DNA from: Chloroflexota bacterium
GTDB lineage: Bacteria; Chloroflexota; Anaerolineae; 4572-78; J111
Reading direction: 5' to 3'
Length of the DNA stretch: 64,000 nucleotides
NCBI GenBank assembly: GCA_016860845.1
Contig: BOKF01000012.1
Location: 1-64,000 of the forward strand
Part shown: positions 36,098 through 44,846 of the stretch, piece by piece
How the letters are laid out: each line of letters starts with the position of its first letter
How positions within the stretch are numbered: position 1 is the stretch's first letter
The notes under the pieces: generated by a model
What the model saw: the letters and a program-made list of their open reading frames with translations, nothing else
The model's database searches: none
Told to the model about the DNA's origin: nothing
Translations under genes and position numbers: made by a program

Positions 36098-36169
36098 GCC
36101 ACCCGTCGGACTTGAACCGACAACCTGCTCTTTACGAAAGAGCTGCTCTACCGATTGAGCTAGGGTGGC
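36098..36169 (-). tRNA. tRNA-Thr (anticodon CGT)
   Basis: The minus strand folds as a full cloverleaf: acceptor GCCACCC with GGGTGGC, D stem GCTC-GAGC, anticodon stem GCTCT-AGAGC with loop TTCGTAA (anticodon CGT at 36134-36136), variable loop of 5, and T stem GTCGG-CCGAC with TTCAAGT. CCA is not encoded. Confidence 0.95.
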
Positions 36170-36276
36170 AAAACTTATAGCAGGTCGCTATGAACGAAGC
36201 ATCTTGATTATATCACGGCTCATTGAACTGTCAAAAAGTATCGAGAAAATAGCCCTTTGGCAACACAGGCTAAATT

Positions 36277-36306
36277 TTGTGCATTTTCCTCCCCATGAGT
36301 TATAAT
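36277..36306 (+). promoter_or_regulatory. Probable pyrG promoter
   Basis: A perfect TATAAT (36301-36306) is preceded, 18 bases upstream, by a weak TTGTGC (36277-36282). Transcription would begin near 36311-36313, where the sequence is GCCCG, giving a leader of about 170 bases. Confidence 0.45.
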
Positions 36307-36363
36307 AACAGCCCGTGTATACGGAGTTGATATTTTCACAGCAAAAAACGGCCTTAGACATCC

Positions 36364-36400
36364 GTCCCCAAGAGAGACCCTCTTGGGGACTTTATTTTTT
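36364..36400 (+). terminator. Intrinsic terminator (attenuator) in the pyrG leader
   Basis: An 11-bp perfect stem (GTCCCCAAGAG 36364-36374 with CTCTTGGGGAC 36380-36390), 5-base loop, then TTTATTTTTT. The T run is on the plus strand only. It lies ~80 bases upstream of pyrG and downstream of its likely promoter, so it should abort most transcripts unless an alternative fold forms. Confidence 0.75.
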
Positions 36401-36412
36401 GGCGAGTTGGAT

Positions 36413-36451
36413 AGACCTGACAGGTTTTCGCAAAGCGGACCTGTCAGGTCT
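36413..36451. repeat. Palindromic repeat (AGACCTGACAGGT)
   Basis: A 13-bp perfect inverted repeat (36413-36425 with 36439-36451) between the attenuator and the pyrG ribosome site. A related palindrome (TAAGACCTTACAG) is at 40457-40493. Confidence 0.75.
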
Positions 36452-36480
36452 GAATTTATACCAAAATTAGGAGGAGATTT

Positions 36481-38142
36481 ATGACCAAATATATTTTCTG
36501 CACGGGCGGCGTGGTTTCATCTCTGGGTAAAGGGGTCACGGCGGCCTCGATTGGCCGGATTCTCAAGAGCCGGGGCTTGGCTGTCACCGTCCAAAAGTTA
36601 GACCCCTATCTCAATGTGGACCCCGGCACGATGAGTCCTTATGAGCACGGCGAAGTGTTTGTGCTGGAAGACGGGGCCGAAACCGACCTGGATTTGGGGG
36701 CCTACGAGCGCTTTATTGACGAAAACCTGACCCGCTCCAGCAACTTGACCAGCGGCCAGGTCTACCAGCAGGTGATCAACCGCGAGCGCCGGGGCGACTA
36801 CCTTGGTAAAACCATCCAGGTGATTCCCCACGTGACCAACCAGATCAAAGCCAGCATCACCCACGTGGCCCGCGACAGCGGGGCTGACATCGTCATCGTC
36901 GAAGTGGGCGGCACGGTGGGCGACATTGAAAGCCTGCCCTTTTTGGAAGCGATTCGCCAGATGCGCAAAGACGCCGGGCGCGATAACACCTTCTACATCC
37001 ATGTCACCTTGCTGCCCCATTTGAATGCCACCAACGAACTCAAAACCAAGCCGACGCAGCACAGCGTTCACGAGCTGCGCGGCATCGGCATCCAGCCCGA
37101 TATGATTGTCTGCCGGGCCGACCTGCCCGTGCCGGATGAGCTGCGCGAAAAGATTGCCCTCTTCTGTGACGTGGATTTGCAGGCGGTTGTCCCGCTGACC
37201 ACCGTCGAGACGATCTACGAGGTCCCCCTGATTTTGGAGAAGACGGGCGTGGCCGACTTTATTTGCGAGCGCCTGCACCTCGACTGCGCCCCGCCCGACC
37301 TGGACGAGTGGCGCCGGATGGTCGAGCATATCAAAAAACCCAAGCCGGCGGTCACGGTCGGCATTGTCGGCAAATACATTGACCTGGAAGACGCCTACAT
37401 CAGCGTTTATGAGGCGCTGAAGCATGCGGCAACCGCTCAAGACTGCGAAGCCAGGATCGAGTGGATTGCTTCCGAAGATCTGGAGAAGGGCCGCGGCCTC
37501 GGCCGGCTGGAGGAGGTGGACGGCATTGTCGTTCCCGGCGGCTTTGGCGAGCGCGGCATCGAGGGCAAAATTATCGCCGCCAAGTTTGCCCGCGTGCGCC
37601 GGGTGCCTTACCTGGGCCTGTGCCTGGGCATGCAAGTCATGGTCATTGAGCTGGCCCGCGAGGTGTATGAGAGTGACGCCCCCAACTCGACCGAATTCAA
37701 TCCGGCCACCCCTCACCCGGTGATTGACCTCATGCCCGACCAGCGCGACATCGCCGACCTGGGTGGGACAATGCGGCTGGGCAGCTATCCCTGCCGCTTG
37801 CAGCCGGGCAGCGCCGCCGGCCGGGCTTATGCCGCCGAGCTGGTTACGGAGCGCCACCGCCACCGCTTTGAGTTTAACAACGAGTACCGCCAGGTATTGC
37901 AGCAGGCCGGCCTGGCCCTCAGCGGCCTTTCACCCGATGGCCGGCTGGTGGAGATTGCCGAAATCAAGGACCACCCCTTTATGCTGGGCAGCCAGTTCCA
38001 CCCCGAATTCAAAAGCCGCCCGACCCGCCCCCATCCCCTCTTCGCCGCCTTAATCCAGGCCGCCCGCCAGCACGCCGGGCTAACCGAGACGGTGGAGACA
38101 TTAGAAGTCACGCCAGTGGCACAGCCGGTCAATTACAAGTAA
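36481..38142 (+). CDS. pyrG: CTP synthase
   Basis: A 553-residue enzyme that converts UTP to CTP with ATP and glutamine. The synthetase domain opens [31 protein letters not shown] and contains [35 protein letters not shown] and [18 protein letters not shown]. The glutaminase domain from about residue 295 has the nucleophile in [12 protein letters not shown] and the His-Glu pair in [19 protein letters not shown] stands seven bases before ATG. Its leader carries an intrinsic terminator. CTP is also the donor for CMP-pseudaminic acid made by the nearby locus. Confidence 0.97.
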   Translation: MTKYIFCTGGVVSSLGKGVTAASIGRILKSRGLAVTVQKLDPYLNVDPGTMSPYEHGEVFVLEDGAETDLDLGAYERFIDENLTRSSNLTSGQVYQQVINRERRGDYLGKTIQVIPHVTNQIKASITHVARDSGADIVIVEVGGTVGDIESLPFLEAIRQMRKDAGRDNTFYIHVTLLPHLNATNELKTKPTQHSVHELRGIGIQPDMIVCRADLPVPDELREKIALFCDVDLQAVVPLTTVETIYEVPLILEKTGVADFICERLHLDCAPPDLDEWRRMVEHIKKPKPAVTVGIVGKYIDLEDAYISVYEALKHAATAQDCEARIEWIASEDLEKGRGLGRLEEVDGIVVPGGFGERGIEGKIIAAKFARVRRVPYLGLCLGMQVMVIELAREVYESDAPNSTEFNPATPHPVIDLMPDQRDIADLGGTMRLGSYPCRLQPGSAAGRAYAAELVTERHRHRFEFNNEYRQVLQQAGLALSGLSPDGRLVEIAEIKDHPFMLGSQFHPEFKSRPTRPHPLFAALIQAARQHAGLTETVETLEVTPVAQPVNYK

Positions 38143-38175
38143 GCCGGATGACAGGTTGGCAGAAAGGAAGAGTTC

Positions 38176-38210
38176 CATCTCGTTCCCAAACTGAGTTTGG
38201 GAACGAGATG
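38176..38210. repeat. Long perfect palindrome after pyrG
   Basis: 17-bp arms (starting CATCTCGTTCCCAAACT) flank a single base. There is no T run, so it is more likely a dispersed repeat than a classical terminator, though it could stop or protect the pyrG transcript. Confidence 0.75.
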
Positions 38211-38300
38211 GCTAAGACCATTGGAAGCTTAGAAGATTTTCCAGCCTTCCACCTTCCGTTCTTCAACAGCGGTTGGAGAGTGCTATCACCCAGGTAGTTA

Positions 38301-38344
38301 GTTAGGAGTCTGTTACGAGTCTGTTACGAGTCTATTAGGAGACC
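38301..38344. repeat. 11-base tandem repeat
   Basis: Four units: GTTAGGAGTCT, GTTACGAGTCT, GTTACGAGTCT, ATTAGGAGACC. They lie in a 459-base gene-free stretch after pyrG. Confidence 0.7.
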
Positions 38345-38403
38345 GCTGCGAGGCTGGTGAAAGATTCGTTACCCTGCACAAGGCAATTCAGCCCAAAAGA
38401 TTA

Positions 38404-38468
38404 GACAGGATTAACAGGATTTACAAGATTTTTCTGAAAATTATCCTGTTAATCATGTAAATCCTGTC
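38404..38468. repeat. Palindromic GACAGGATTAACAGG repeat
   Basis: The left arm GACAGGATTAACAGGATTTA and the reverse complement of the right arm GACAGGATTTACATGATTAA are shuffled copies of the same units, allowing a long hairpin. No gene lies between 38143 and 38601; repeats are all that is seen there. Confidence 0.65.
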
Positions 38469-38601
38469 CATATTTTGCCACTTTCAAGTAGGTGTAATGC
38501 TTATTCTGGCCGCGCAAAAAGCGTCATTACTTCGATGCGGGCGGCAGGGTTGGATGTGCCTACAATTTGCAGACCGGTCAGAGTAAAAAGAATCTGCTTG
38601 C

Positions 38602-38973
38602 CTATACGTGTTGATCTAGCAGAATCGGGTTTCCATCTGGATCAACTATCATAAAGCTGGTCGGGCCAGTAGAGCCTTCGTCTGCTTCTGAAACCACGGT
38701 GATGCCGCGCTCTTTGAGCTGGCGCTGCAACTCTCGAACGTCCGTGAATTCTTTGAGTGGCTGAGCATCGCTGCTCCAGCCCGGGTTGAAGGTGAGAATG
38801 TTCTTATCGAACATGCCCTGAAACAGCCCAATAACGTGGTCGCCATTCTTCATAATCAGCCAATTCTGCGCTTGATCTCCCGCGAAAACTGTAAAACCCA
38901 GCTTTTCGTAAAAGAGCTTCGACGCCTCGATATCTTTTACAGCCAAGCTAACAGAGAAAGCCCCCAGTTCCAT
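38602..38973 (-). CDS. VOC (glyoxalase/bleomycin resistance fold) family protein
   Basis: A single-domain VOC protein of about 123 residues. FSVSLAVKDIEASKLFYEKLGFTVFAG is the first beta-alpha-beta motif with the typical start, and GPTSFMIVDPDGNPILLDQHV ends the second. Metal-ligand positions are only partly occupied (His and Glu not clear at both), so activity cannot be assigned. AGGAGG five bases before ATG 38973 fixes the start; an upstream ATG at 38988 is rejected. It lies 31 bases downstream of the aminotransferase gene. Confidence 0.8.
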   Translation of the reverse strand: MELGAFSVSLAVKDIEASKLFYEKLGFTVFAGDQAQNWLIMKNGDHVIGLFQGMFDKNILTFNPGWSSDAQPLKEFTDVRELQRQLKERGITVVSEADEGSTGPTSFMIVDPDGNPILLDQHV

Positions 38974-39004
38974 AATTTCCTCCTGCATTGTGTTCTCGTG
39001 ACGC

Positions 39005-40309
39005 TCACCAGCTCATCTCCTGCACCTGGGCGAAGGTGTGGTCGAGGACGCCCAGCGCCTCCTCGACGTGCTCTTTCCTGGCAATCAGCGGCGGGGCGAT
39101 GCGCAGGACATTGCCGTACATTCCCCCTTTGCCGATGAGCAGGCCGCGGGCGCGGGTCTGCTCAAAGACGGCGACCACTGCTTCCGGCGCGGGTTCTTTG
39201 GTTTGGCGGTCCTTGACCAGCTCGACCCCCTGCATCAGGCCCATACCGCGCACGTCGCCGATGAGCGGGTACTTCTCTTGGAGCCGTTCCAGCCCGGCCC
39301 GCAGCAGCCCGCCGGCCTCGGCAATATGCTGCGGGGTAGCCTCGCTCTCCATCACCTCGATGGTCGCCAGCGAGGCGGCGGTGGAGAGCGGGTTGCCGCC
39401 AAAGGTGCTGATGGTCAACCCCTGGCCGACCATGCCCATGGCAATCTCCTCGGTGGTGATGGTGTTGCCCAGCGGCAGGCCGTTGGCGATGCCCTTGGCC
39501 ATGGTCATAATATCCGGCTCGACCTCCCAATGCTCGATGCCGAACCACTTATCGCCGGTACGGCCAAAACCGGTCTGAACTTCGTCGCAGATGAACAGCC
39601 CGCCGTAGTTGTGGACAATCTCGACCACAATCTTGAAGTACTCCTTCGGCGGGGTAATAAAGCCGCCCACGCCCTGGATCGGCTCGGCCAGGAAAGCGGC
39701 GATGCGGCCGGAGGTTGAAGTTTTGATGACCTCTTCGACATCCTCGGCGCAGGCCGCCCCGCACGTTTCCGGGTTCATTTTGAGCGGGCAGCGGTAGCAG
39801 TAGGGGTTGAGGGCGTGCTTGATGCCCAGGATATGCGTCCCGCCGATGCGCCAGCTTGCCTGGCCGGTCAGGCTCATGCCCAGCGGCGAGCGCCCGCTGT
39901 AGCCGTGGCGCAGGGCAATCACTTCCTGATGGCCGGTGTAACACTTGGCCAGCATGACCGCCGTTTCGTCGGCCTCGGTGCCCGAGTTGGTAAAGTACGA
40001 GGTTTGCAGGCTGCCGGGGGTCAGTTCGGCCAGCTTCTCGGCCAGGCGGACGTGGTTTTCGTTGGGGTAAAGGGTCGAAGTATGGAGCAGTTTGGCCGCC
40101 TGCTCCTGCACCCGCTCGGTCACTTTGGGGTGATTGTGGCCCACGCTGGTGGTCAAAATCCCGGCGAAGAAGTCCAGGTATTTTTGACCGTCCACATCCC
40201 AGACATACATGCCGTCGCCGTGATCCAGCGGCATTGGCTCCGTGTAATAAAGCATATGATTGGGCCACAAATACTTTTTCTGTTTTTCTAAGATTTCTTG
40301 TTTGTTCAT
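39005..40309 (-). CDS. Class III aminotransferase (AGXT2-like)
   Basis: A 434-residue PLP enzyme. YVWDVDGQKYLDFFAGILTTSVGHNHPKV, SYFTNSGTEADETAVMLAKCYTG, FICDEVQTGFGRTGDKWFG and PDIMTMAKGIANGLPLG (PLP Lys in MAKGIANG, near residue 275) define the family. The Cys-containing insert CYRCPLKMNPETCGAAC near 170-186 and overall pattern recall alanine-glyoxylate aminotransferase 2 and related 4-aminobutyrate/beta-alanine enzymes. The amino donor cannot be fixed by reading alone. A second class III enzyme, RocD-like, lies 4.5 kb away. Confidence 0.85.
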   Translation of the reverse strand: MNKQEILEKQKKYLWPNHMLYYTEPMPLDHGDGMYVWDVDGQKYLDFFAGILTTSVGHNHPKVTERVQEQAAKLLHTSTLYPNENHVRLAEKLAELTPGSLQTSYFTNSGTEADETAVMLAKCYTGHQEVIALRHGYSGRSPLGMSLTGQASWRIGGTHILGIKHALNPYCYRCPLKMNPETCGAACAEDVEEVIKTSTSGRIAAFLAEPIQGVGGFITPPKEYFKIVVEIVHNYGGLFICDEVQTGFGRTGDKWFGIEHWEVEPDIMTMAKGIANGLPLGNTITTEEIAMGMVGQGLTISTFGGNPLSTAASLATIEVMESEATPQHIAEAGGLLRAGLERLQEKYPLIGDVRGMGLMQGVELVKDRQTKEPAPEAVVAVFEQTRARGLLIGKGGMYGNVLRIAPPLIARKEHVEEALGVLDHTFAQVQEMSW

Positions 40310-40379
40310 GATGCCTTCTCTGGTTATGGTAGCAGGGTAGCAAGGATGCAGAGCCGTAGGCCCTCTATGGGTTAATTCC

Positions 40380-40407
40380 CTGTCTACCGTCTACTGTCTG
40401 CTGTCTA
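40380..40407. repeat. Heptamer tandem repeat (CTGTCTA x4)
   Basis: CTGTCTA, CCGTCTA, CTGTCTG, CTGTCTA head to tail, upstream of the aminotransferase gene. Same style as the arrays at 3817 and 7660 but a different sequence. Confidence 0.7.
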
Positions 40408-40456
40408 CAATTTTTTTGGGAGGCTATTGTAAATCAGCTTGGCGCAGGGCACAAAA

Positions 40457-40493
40457 TAAGACCTTACAGCTTTGCCAAACCTGTAAGGTCTTA
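40457..40493 (-). terminator. Palindromic repeat, likely terminator of the PAS-GGDEF gene
   Basis: A 13-bp perfect stem (40457-40469 with 40481-40493) just after the stop codon of the sensor gene, followed on the minus strand by TTTT. It belongs to the same family as the palindrome at 36413-36451. Confidence 0.5.
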
Positions 40494-40508
40494 CCCAACC
40501 ACCGGGCG

Positions 40509-43442
40509 CTACTGGTGAACCATTTTGTCTACTTCCAGGGTGTAAAATTGGTAGGAGTTTTTACCTTGCTGCTTGCAGCGATAGAGGGCATTATCAGCCA
40601 TGGACAGCAATTCATCGGCCCGAGGGCTGTCGGTAGGATACAGACTGATGCCAATGCTGATTGTCACCCTCAACTCTTGCCCTCTAATGATAAAGGGCGT
40701 TGTTGTGATTTCAAGAATCTGCTCGGCTATGATGGCGGCGGCACGGGGACTCTCCAAGTCAGGCAGCACGGCTGCAAACTCGTCTCCACCCAGCCGGGCC
40801 AGCGTGTCCTCCTCACGCAGACACCCTTGCAGGCGCTCGGTGACTTGCCGCAATAAGGCATCGCCGGCAGTGTGCCCTAAAGAGTCATTGACCTGTTTGA
40901 ACTGATCCAGGTCCAGGTACAGCAAGCCAACCAGACAGTCATTGCGGCGGGCGTGAGCGATAGCCTGCTGCAAGCGGTCTTCAAAAAGAGGCCGGTTAGA
41001 CAGCCCGGTCAGGGCATCGTGCTGGGCCTGATAGACCAGTTGTTCGGTGAGTTGGTGATGCTCAATGGCGATGCCCGCCAGCCGGCTGGCCATCCTGACC
41101 AGTTGGCGTTCCTCCGGCGTTGGCTTATTGGGCTGGCGGTAGTAACTGGTAAAAAGACCCAGCAGCGCTCCATCACTGGAAAAGATCGGCGCCGACCAGT
41201 AAGCCCGCAGATTGTGTTGGAGCGCCAGTTCACGGTAGCCATCTTTATTCGATTTATCGGCCATATCGTTAACAATCAAAGTTTCACCCCGGTAAGCGGC
41301 CATATCTTGTGTCTTCAAAATGGCGCTGAGGGCCAGCCCATCAACCAGTTGGGTGAAACTTTCGGACAGACTCGGCGCAGCGCCGTGGTAAACTTGACCA
41401 TCGCGCAGGAGCAAGACCGAGCCAAGCAGTTCAGAATATTGGCGCTCGACTAACTGGACCAGGGCGTTCAGGACAACCTTGAGCGGCTTGTTCTGGCTGA
41501 TCATTTCCAGCACCCCGTTGCGATCCTTTTCCAAAAATTCAGCCCGTTTCCGTTCGCTAATATCAATAATCGTGCCCAGGTACCCTGTTATTTCCCCTTT
41601 CTCATCGCGTAGGGGGGTAGCCTTTCCAAAAACCCAGGTCACTGTTCCTTCAGGCGTTTGAAAGCGATATTCCTGAGAGAACTCGCGTCCCGCTCTGGCC
41701 GCCGCCTGCCATTCGGCCAAAACCGCCTCCCGGTCGTCGGGGTGCAGGACCTTAGTCCAGCCGCGGCCCATGGCCTGAACGGACGAGGTTCCGCTAATCT
41801 CGACCCAACGCTTGTTGACAAAGATACACTCACCCTGGGCGTCAGTCTGGAAAATACCCACCGGCGCGTGCGTGGCCAGGGTGCGAAAGCGAGTTTCGCT
41901 GGCGAGCAGGGCCTGCTCAGCTCGCCGGCGGTCCGTGATGTCGTTGAGCGTGCCCGACATACCGGTGATTGTGCCATCATCGGCCAGAGTTGGGCGGGCG
42001 TAAATTTCCAGCCAGCGCAGGCTGCCCGTTTTGGTAACAATGCCGGGCATGTGCCAGTAATATTCTATTTCTCCTTGCAGCAAAACCTGATACAGCTCCA
42101 CGACTCGCGGGCGGTCCTCAAGCTGAATATAATCCAGGAAGTTTGTGCCCAGGCTTTCTTCAATGGAGAAGCCGGTAATTTCAGTCCAGGCAGGATTGAG
42201 GAATGTCCATAAGCCGGCAGGATCCACCTGGAAAATCACTTCCTTAACATTATCAACGACGGAACGGTACTGGCGTTCACTCTCCCGCAAAACCTCCTCC
42301 GTGTGTTTGAGGGCCGTGATGTCCGTTGCTACGCCCAGGACCTGATTCGCGACCCCATGCTCGTCCAGCAACGGGCGTTTGATCACCTGCAGCCAGTGCG
42401 TCTCCCCCTGCACGTTGATCCGGCGTATTTCGGGACCAAAGTCTTTGCGCGAGTCCAGAATACTCAGGTCTTCTTTAAGAATAGCGGCTGCTTCTGCGGG
42501 ATTTACCATAAAATCAGCGTCGGCTTTGCCTAATAACTCTTCCACGCTGGTTTGGTAATAGTTGGCACCGGTCTGGTTAATCAAAGTAAACCGGCCCTGG
42601 CGGTCGCGGGCGTAGATGAAGCTGGGGCTGAGATCAATTACCTGGCGGAGGAAGGCCCGCTGCCGGCGCAGCGCCTCTTCTTCTTGTGTTTGCCGGGTAA
42701 TGTCGTGGCTAACGCCAATCGTCGCTACCTGTCGGCCGTCCTCATCATACACCGGCACAACAACCACCTCACACATGCCGGCGCTGCCATCCTTACGTAT
42801 GAAGTTAATTTGGCCCGACCAACGATCGCGCTCTTTTAGGCCCTCGATAATCTCCGCGGTCAGTTCCGCGGACTCGGCCGGCCGGTGCCAGACCCGGGGC
42901 GGCTGGCCCAATAACTCCTCTTTAGCGTAACCAAACATCTTTTCCGTAGCCGGGTTACAATCAATAATGCGCCCGGCCTGGTCGGTCAGGATAACACTGT
43001 CATAAATATTCTCGAATACTTGGGCTTGCTGGCGGAGCATCTTCTCCAGCCGCTTCCGGTCGGTTATATCGCGGATAGCGCTGATAATTAAAACACCCTC
43101 CTCGGTTTCCAGGGGGCTAAGATTAATCTCAACCGGAAATTCACGGCCCTCTTTAGAGCGGGCATAGAAATCAAAACCAGCGCCCATGGGGCGAACATAA
43201 GGTCCGCCGATGTAGCGCAGACGGTGTACCTCGTGGCTGCCCTGGAAGCGTTCGGGTATCAGTATTTCGACAGATTGGCCGATCAGCTCTTCACGGGTAT
43301 ACCCAAACATCTTCTCTGCCTGTGCATTAACCAGAACAATCTCACCGATTCCATTGACAATCACCATGGCGTCAGGCGCAGCCTCTAACAGCCAGCGAAA
43401 TCGTTGTTCCGATTGTTCAAGGCTTTCATGTACATTTTCCAT
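40509..43442 (-). CDS. Diguanylate cyclase with five PAS domains and a GAF domain
   Basis: A sensor protein of about 977 residues without TM segments. Five PAS domains run from residue ~10 to ~640 (e.g. WLLEAAPDAMVIVNGIGEIVLVNAQAEKMFGYTREEL; linkers such as SAIRDITDRKR and GTIIDISERKR end each one). A GAF domain follows (~650-800), then a GGDEF domain with HDALTGLSNRPLFEDRL, LDLDQFKQVNDSLGHTAGD and an intact ARLGGDEFAAVLP. REED five residues upstream forms a product-inhibition I-site. It should make cyclic di-GMP from GTP. GGAGG six bases before ATG 43442 sets the start; an upstream ATG at 43511 lacks this. Confidence 0.93.
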   Translation of the reverse strand: MENVHESLEQSEQRFRWLLEAAPDAMVIVNGIGEIVLVNAQAEKMFGYTREELIGQSVEILIPERFQGSHEVHRLRYIGGPYVRPMGAGFDFYARSKEGREFPVEINLSPLETEEGVLIISAIRDITDRKRLEKMLRQQAQVFENIYDSVILTDQAGRIIDCNPATEKMFGYAKEELLGQPPRVWHRPAESAELTAEIIEGLKERDRWSGQINFIRKDGSAGMCEVVVVPVYDEDGRQVATIGVSHDITRQTQEEEALRRQRAFLRQVIDLSPSFIYARDRQGRFTLINQTGANYYQTSVEELLGKADADFMVNPAEAAAILKEDLSILDSRKDFGPEIRRINVQGETHWLQVIKRPLLDEHGVANQVLGVATDITALKHTEEVLRESERQYRSVVDNVKEVIFQVDPAGLWTFLNPAWTEITGFSIEESLGTNFLDYIQLEDRPRVVELYQVLLQGEIEYYWHMPGIVTKTGSLRWLEIYARPTLADDGTITGMSGTLNDITDRRRAEQALLASETRFRTLATHAPVGIFQTDAQGECIFVNKRWVEISGTSSVQAMGRGWTKVLHPDDREAVLAEWQAAARAGREFSQEYRFQTPEGTVTWVFGKATPLRDEKGEITGYLGTIIDISERKRAEFLEKDRNGVLEMISQNKPLKVVLNALVQLVERQYSELLGSVLLLRDGQVYHGAAPSLSESFTQLVDGLALSAILKTQDMAAYRGETLIVNDMADKSNKDGYRELALQHNLRAYWSAPIFSSDGALLGLFTSYYRQPNKPTPEERQLVRMASRLAGIAIEHHQLTEQLVYQAQHDALTGLSNRPLFEDRLQQAIAHARRNDCLVGLLYLDLDQFKQVNDSLGHTAGDALLRQVTERLQGCLREEDTLARLGGDEFAAVLPDLESPRAAAIIAEQILEITTTPFIIRGQELRVTISIGISLYPTDSPRADELLSMADNALYRCKQQGKNSYQFYTLEVDKMVHQ

Positions 43443-43473
43443 AATTGACCTCCGACCAAGATGTACATAGAAT

Positions 43474-43501
43474 ATGATAGTTCTACCCATGTAAGAAGCA
43501 A
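43474..43501 (-). promoter_or_regulatory. Possible promoter for the PAS-GGDEF gene
   Basis: On the minus strand TTGCTT (43496-43501) and TATCAT (43474-43479) are 16 bases apart, in the short divergent gap before the hydrolase gene. Confidence 0.35.
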
Positions 43502-43529
43502 AAATCATCAAGTGTAAAGGTCTAAATCA

Positions 43530-44828
43530 TTGCCCTTCTTCCAAAAGTTGCCCCGCCCAGCCATAGATACCCTGGGTTTGGTTTTTGTTGGTTGCTTTTT
43601 TCTCTTTTTTTTAATCCTGTTATCCGCCTGCCAGTTAGCCAATGACACTGCGGCTTTTGGCAGCACCCCTGCTCCCCTTGCTTCCGTGCCGGCGGCCTTA
43701 CCCGTAGAAAAAACGGGGGAAGCTGCGCTTTATGCGCCCACCGTAGACGTGGCTAAGGTTATGTCCTCACCCGATTACGGCATGCAGGTTTTTCTCTACT
43801 GGCGTGAGGAGGTAGCCGACCGAGACCTGAAACTGGTCAATGAGGCCGGGTTTCGCTGGGTCAAGCAGGAAATACCCTGGCGCGAGATCGAAGGGCATGC
43901 CAAGGGGGCCTGGCATTGGGATATTCCTGACCGGATGATGGATCAAATTGACGCTCATGGCTTAAAAGTGGTGGTGCGGTTAGGCTCACAGCCGGCCTGG
44001 GCCTCTCGCACCGAGCTTCCGGCTATTAGCCCGCCCGATAACTTGCAGGATTTTTACGATTACGTTTATGCCGTTGCTAGCCGCTACCGGGGCCGGATCG
44101 AAGCCTACCAGATTTGGAACGAGCCAAACCTGGCCCGCGAGTGGGGGAATCGCCTGCCCAACCCGGCCGAGTATACCGAACTGCTGAAAATCGGCTATCA
44201 GGCGGTCAAAGCCGCCGACCCCCAGGCCGTCGTTATCAGCGCCGGGCTGGCGCCAACCACCCGCCATGACGCGGAAGCCGTGCCAGATATTTATTTTGTG
44301 CAGGGAATGTATGAAGCGGGAGCGGCAGCTTATTTTGATGCTCTGGGTGTCCACGCCGCCGGTTACAAAAGTCCCCCGGAGGCCGACCCGGCGGAAGTCG
44401 CCGCCGATCCAACCTTGACCAACGGCGACAACGCCCCCATAGAACTACGCCGGGTCTACAGTTTTCGTCACGTCGAAGATATGCGTGCCATCATGGTCCG
44501 TAACGGTGATGCGGCTAAAAAAGTGGTGGTTCTTGAAGTGGGCTGGACGGTTGATCCTCGCCACAAATCTCCGTACCATTGGCATGCAGTTACACTTGAA
44601 CAGCAGGACAAGTACCTCCAACGCGCCTATGCCTATGCCCAGGCCAACTGGCAGCCCTGGATTGGCCTGATGAGTCTCATTTACATTGCCAATCCGCAAT
44701 GGGATTGGCATGATGAGCAAACTTTCTGGTCTGTTGTCTACCCGGGCTATCCCCAACTACAAACCGCACCGGCCTACTATGGTCTGCTGACCATGCCCAA
44801 AGTTCCCCCCGTCGAAGCCCAACACTAA
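43530..44828 (+). CDS. Secreted glycoside-hydrolase-like lipoprotein (clan GH-A fold)
   Basis: A 432-residue protein with a lipoprotein signal: a long hydrophobic run ending LLSAC, whose Cys (residue ~34) would be lipidated. The body looks like a (beta/alpha)8 hydrolase. GFRWVKQEIPWREIEG is near residue 110, the likely acid/base Glu is in YQIWNEPNLAREW (~195), and the likely nucleophile Glu is in KVVVLEVGWTVDP (~335). The pattern resembles GH39/GH5-type proteins of Chloroflexota. The start is TTG with AAAGG about ten bases upstream. The substrate is unknown. The gene is divergent from the diguanylate cyclase gene. Confidence 0.75.
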   Translation: MPFFQKLPRPAIDTLGLVFVGCFFLFFLILLSACQLANDTAAFGSTPAPLASVPAALPVEKTGEAALYAPTVDVAKVMSSPDYGMQVFLYWREEVADRDLKLVNEAGFRWVKQEIPWREIEGHAKGAWHWDIPDRMMDQIDAHGLKVVVRLGSQPAWASRTELPAISPPDNLQDFYDYVYAVASRYRGRIEAYQIWNEPNLAREWGNRLPNPAEYTELLKIGYQAVKAADPQAVVISAGLAPTTRHDAEAVPDIYFVQGMYEAGAAAYFDALGVHAAGYKSPPEADPAEVAADPTLTNGDNAPIELRRVYSFRHVEDMRAIMVRNGDAAKKVVVLEVGWTVDPRHKSPYHWHAVTLEQQDKYLQRAYAYAQANWQPWIGLMSLIYIANPQWDWHDEQTFWSVVYPGYPQLQTAPAYYGLLTMPKVPPVEAQH

Positions 44829-44846
44829 CTCTCCGAACTCAGATTA

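Noticed and set aside
36598..37863. 421-codon antisense frame opposite pyrG
   Set aside because: It is opposite a highly conserved CTP synthase and shows only His/Gln/Asp-rich composition typical of a shadow.
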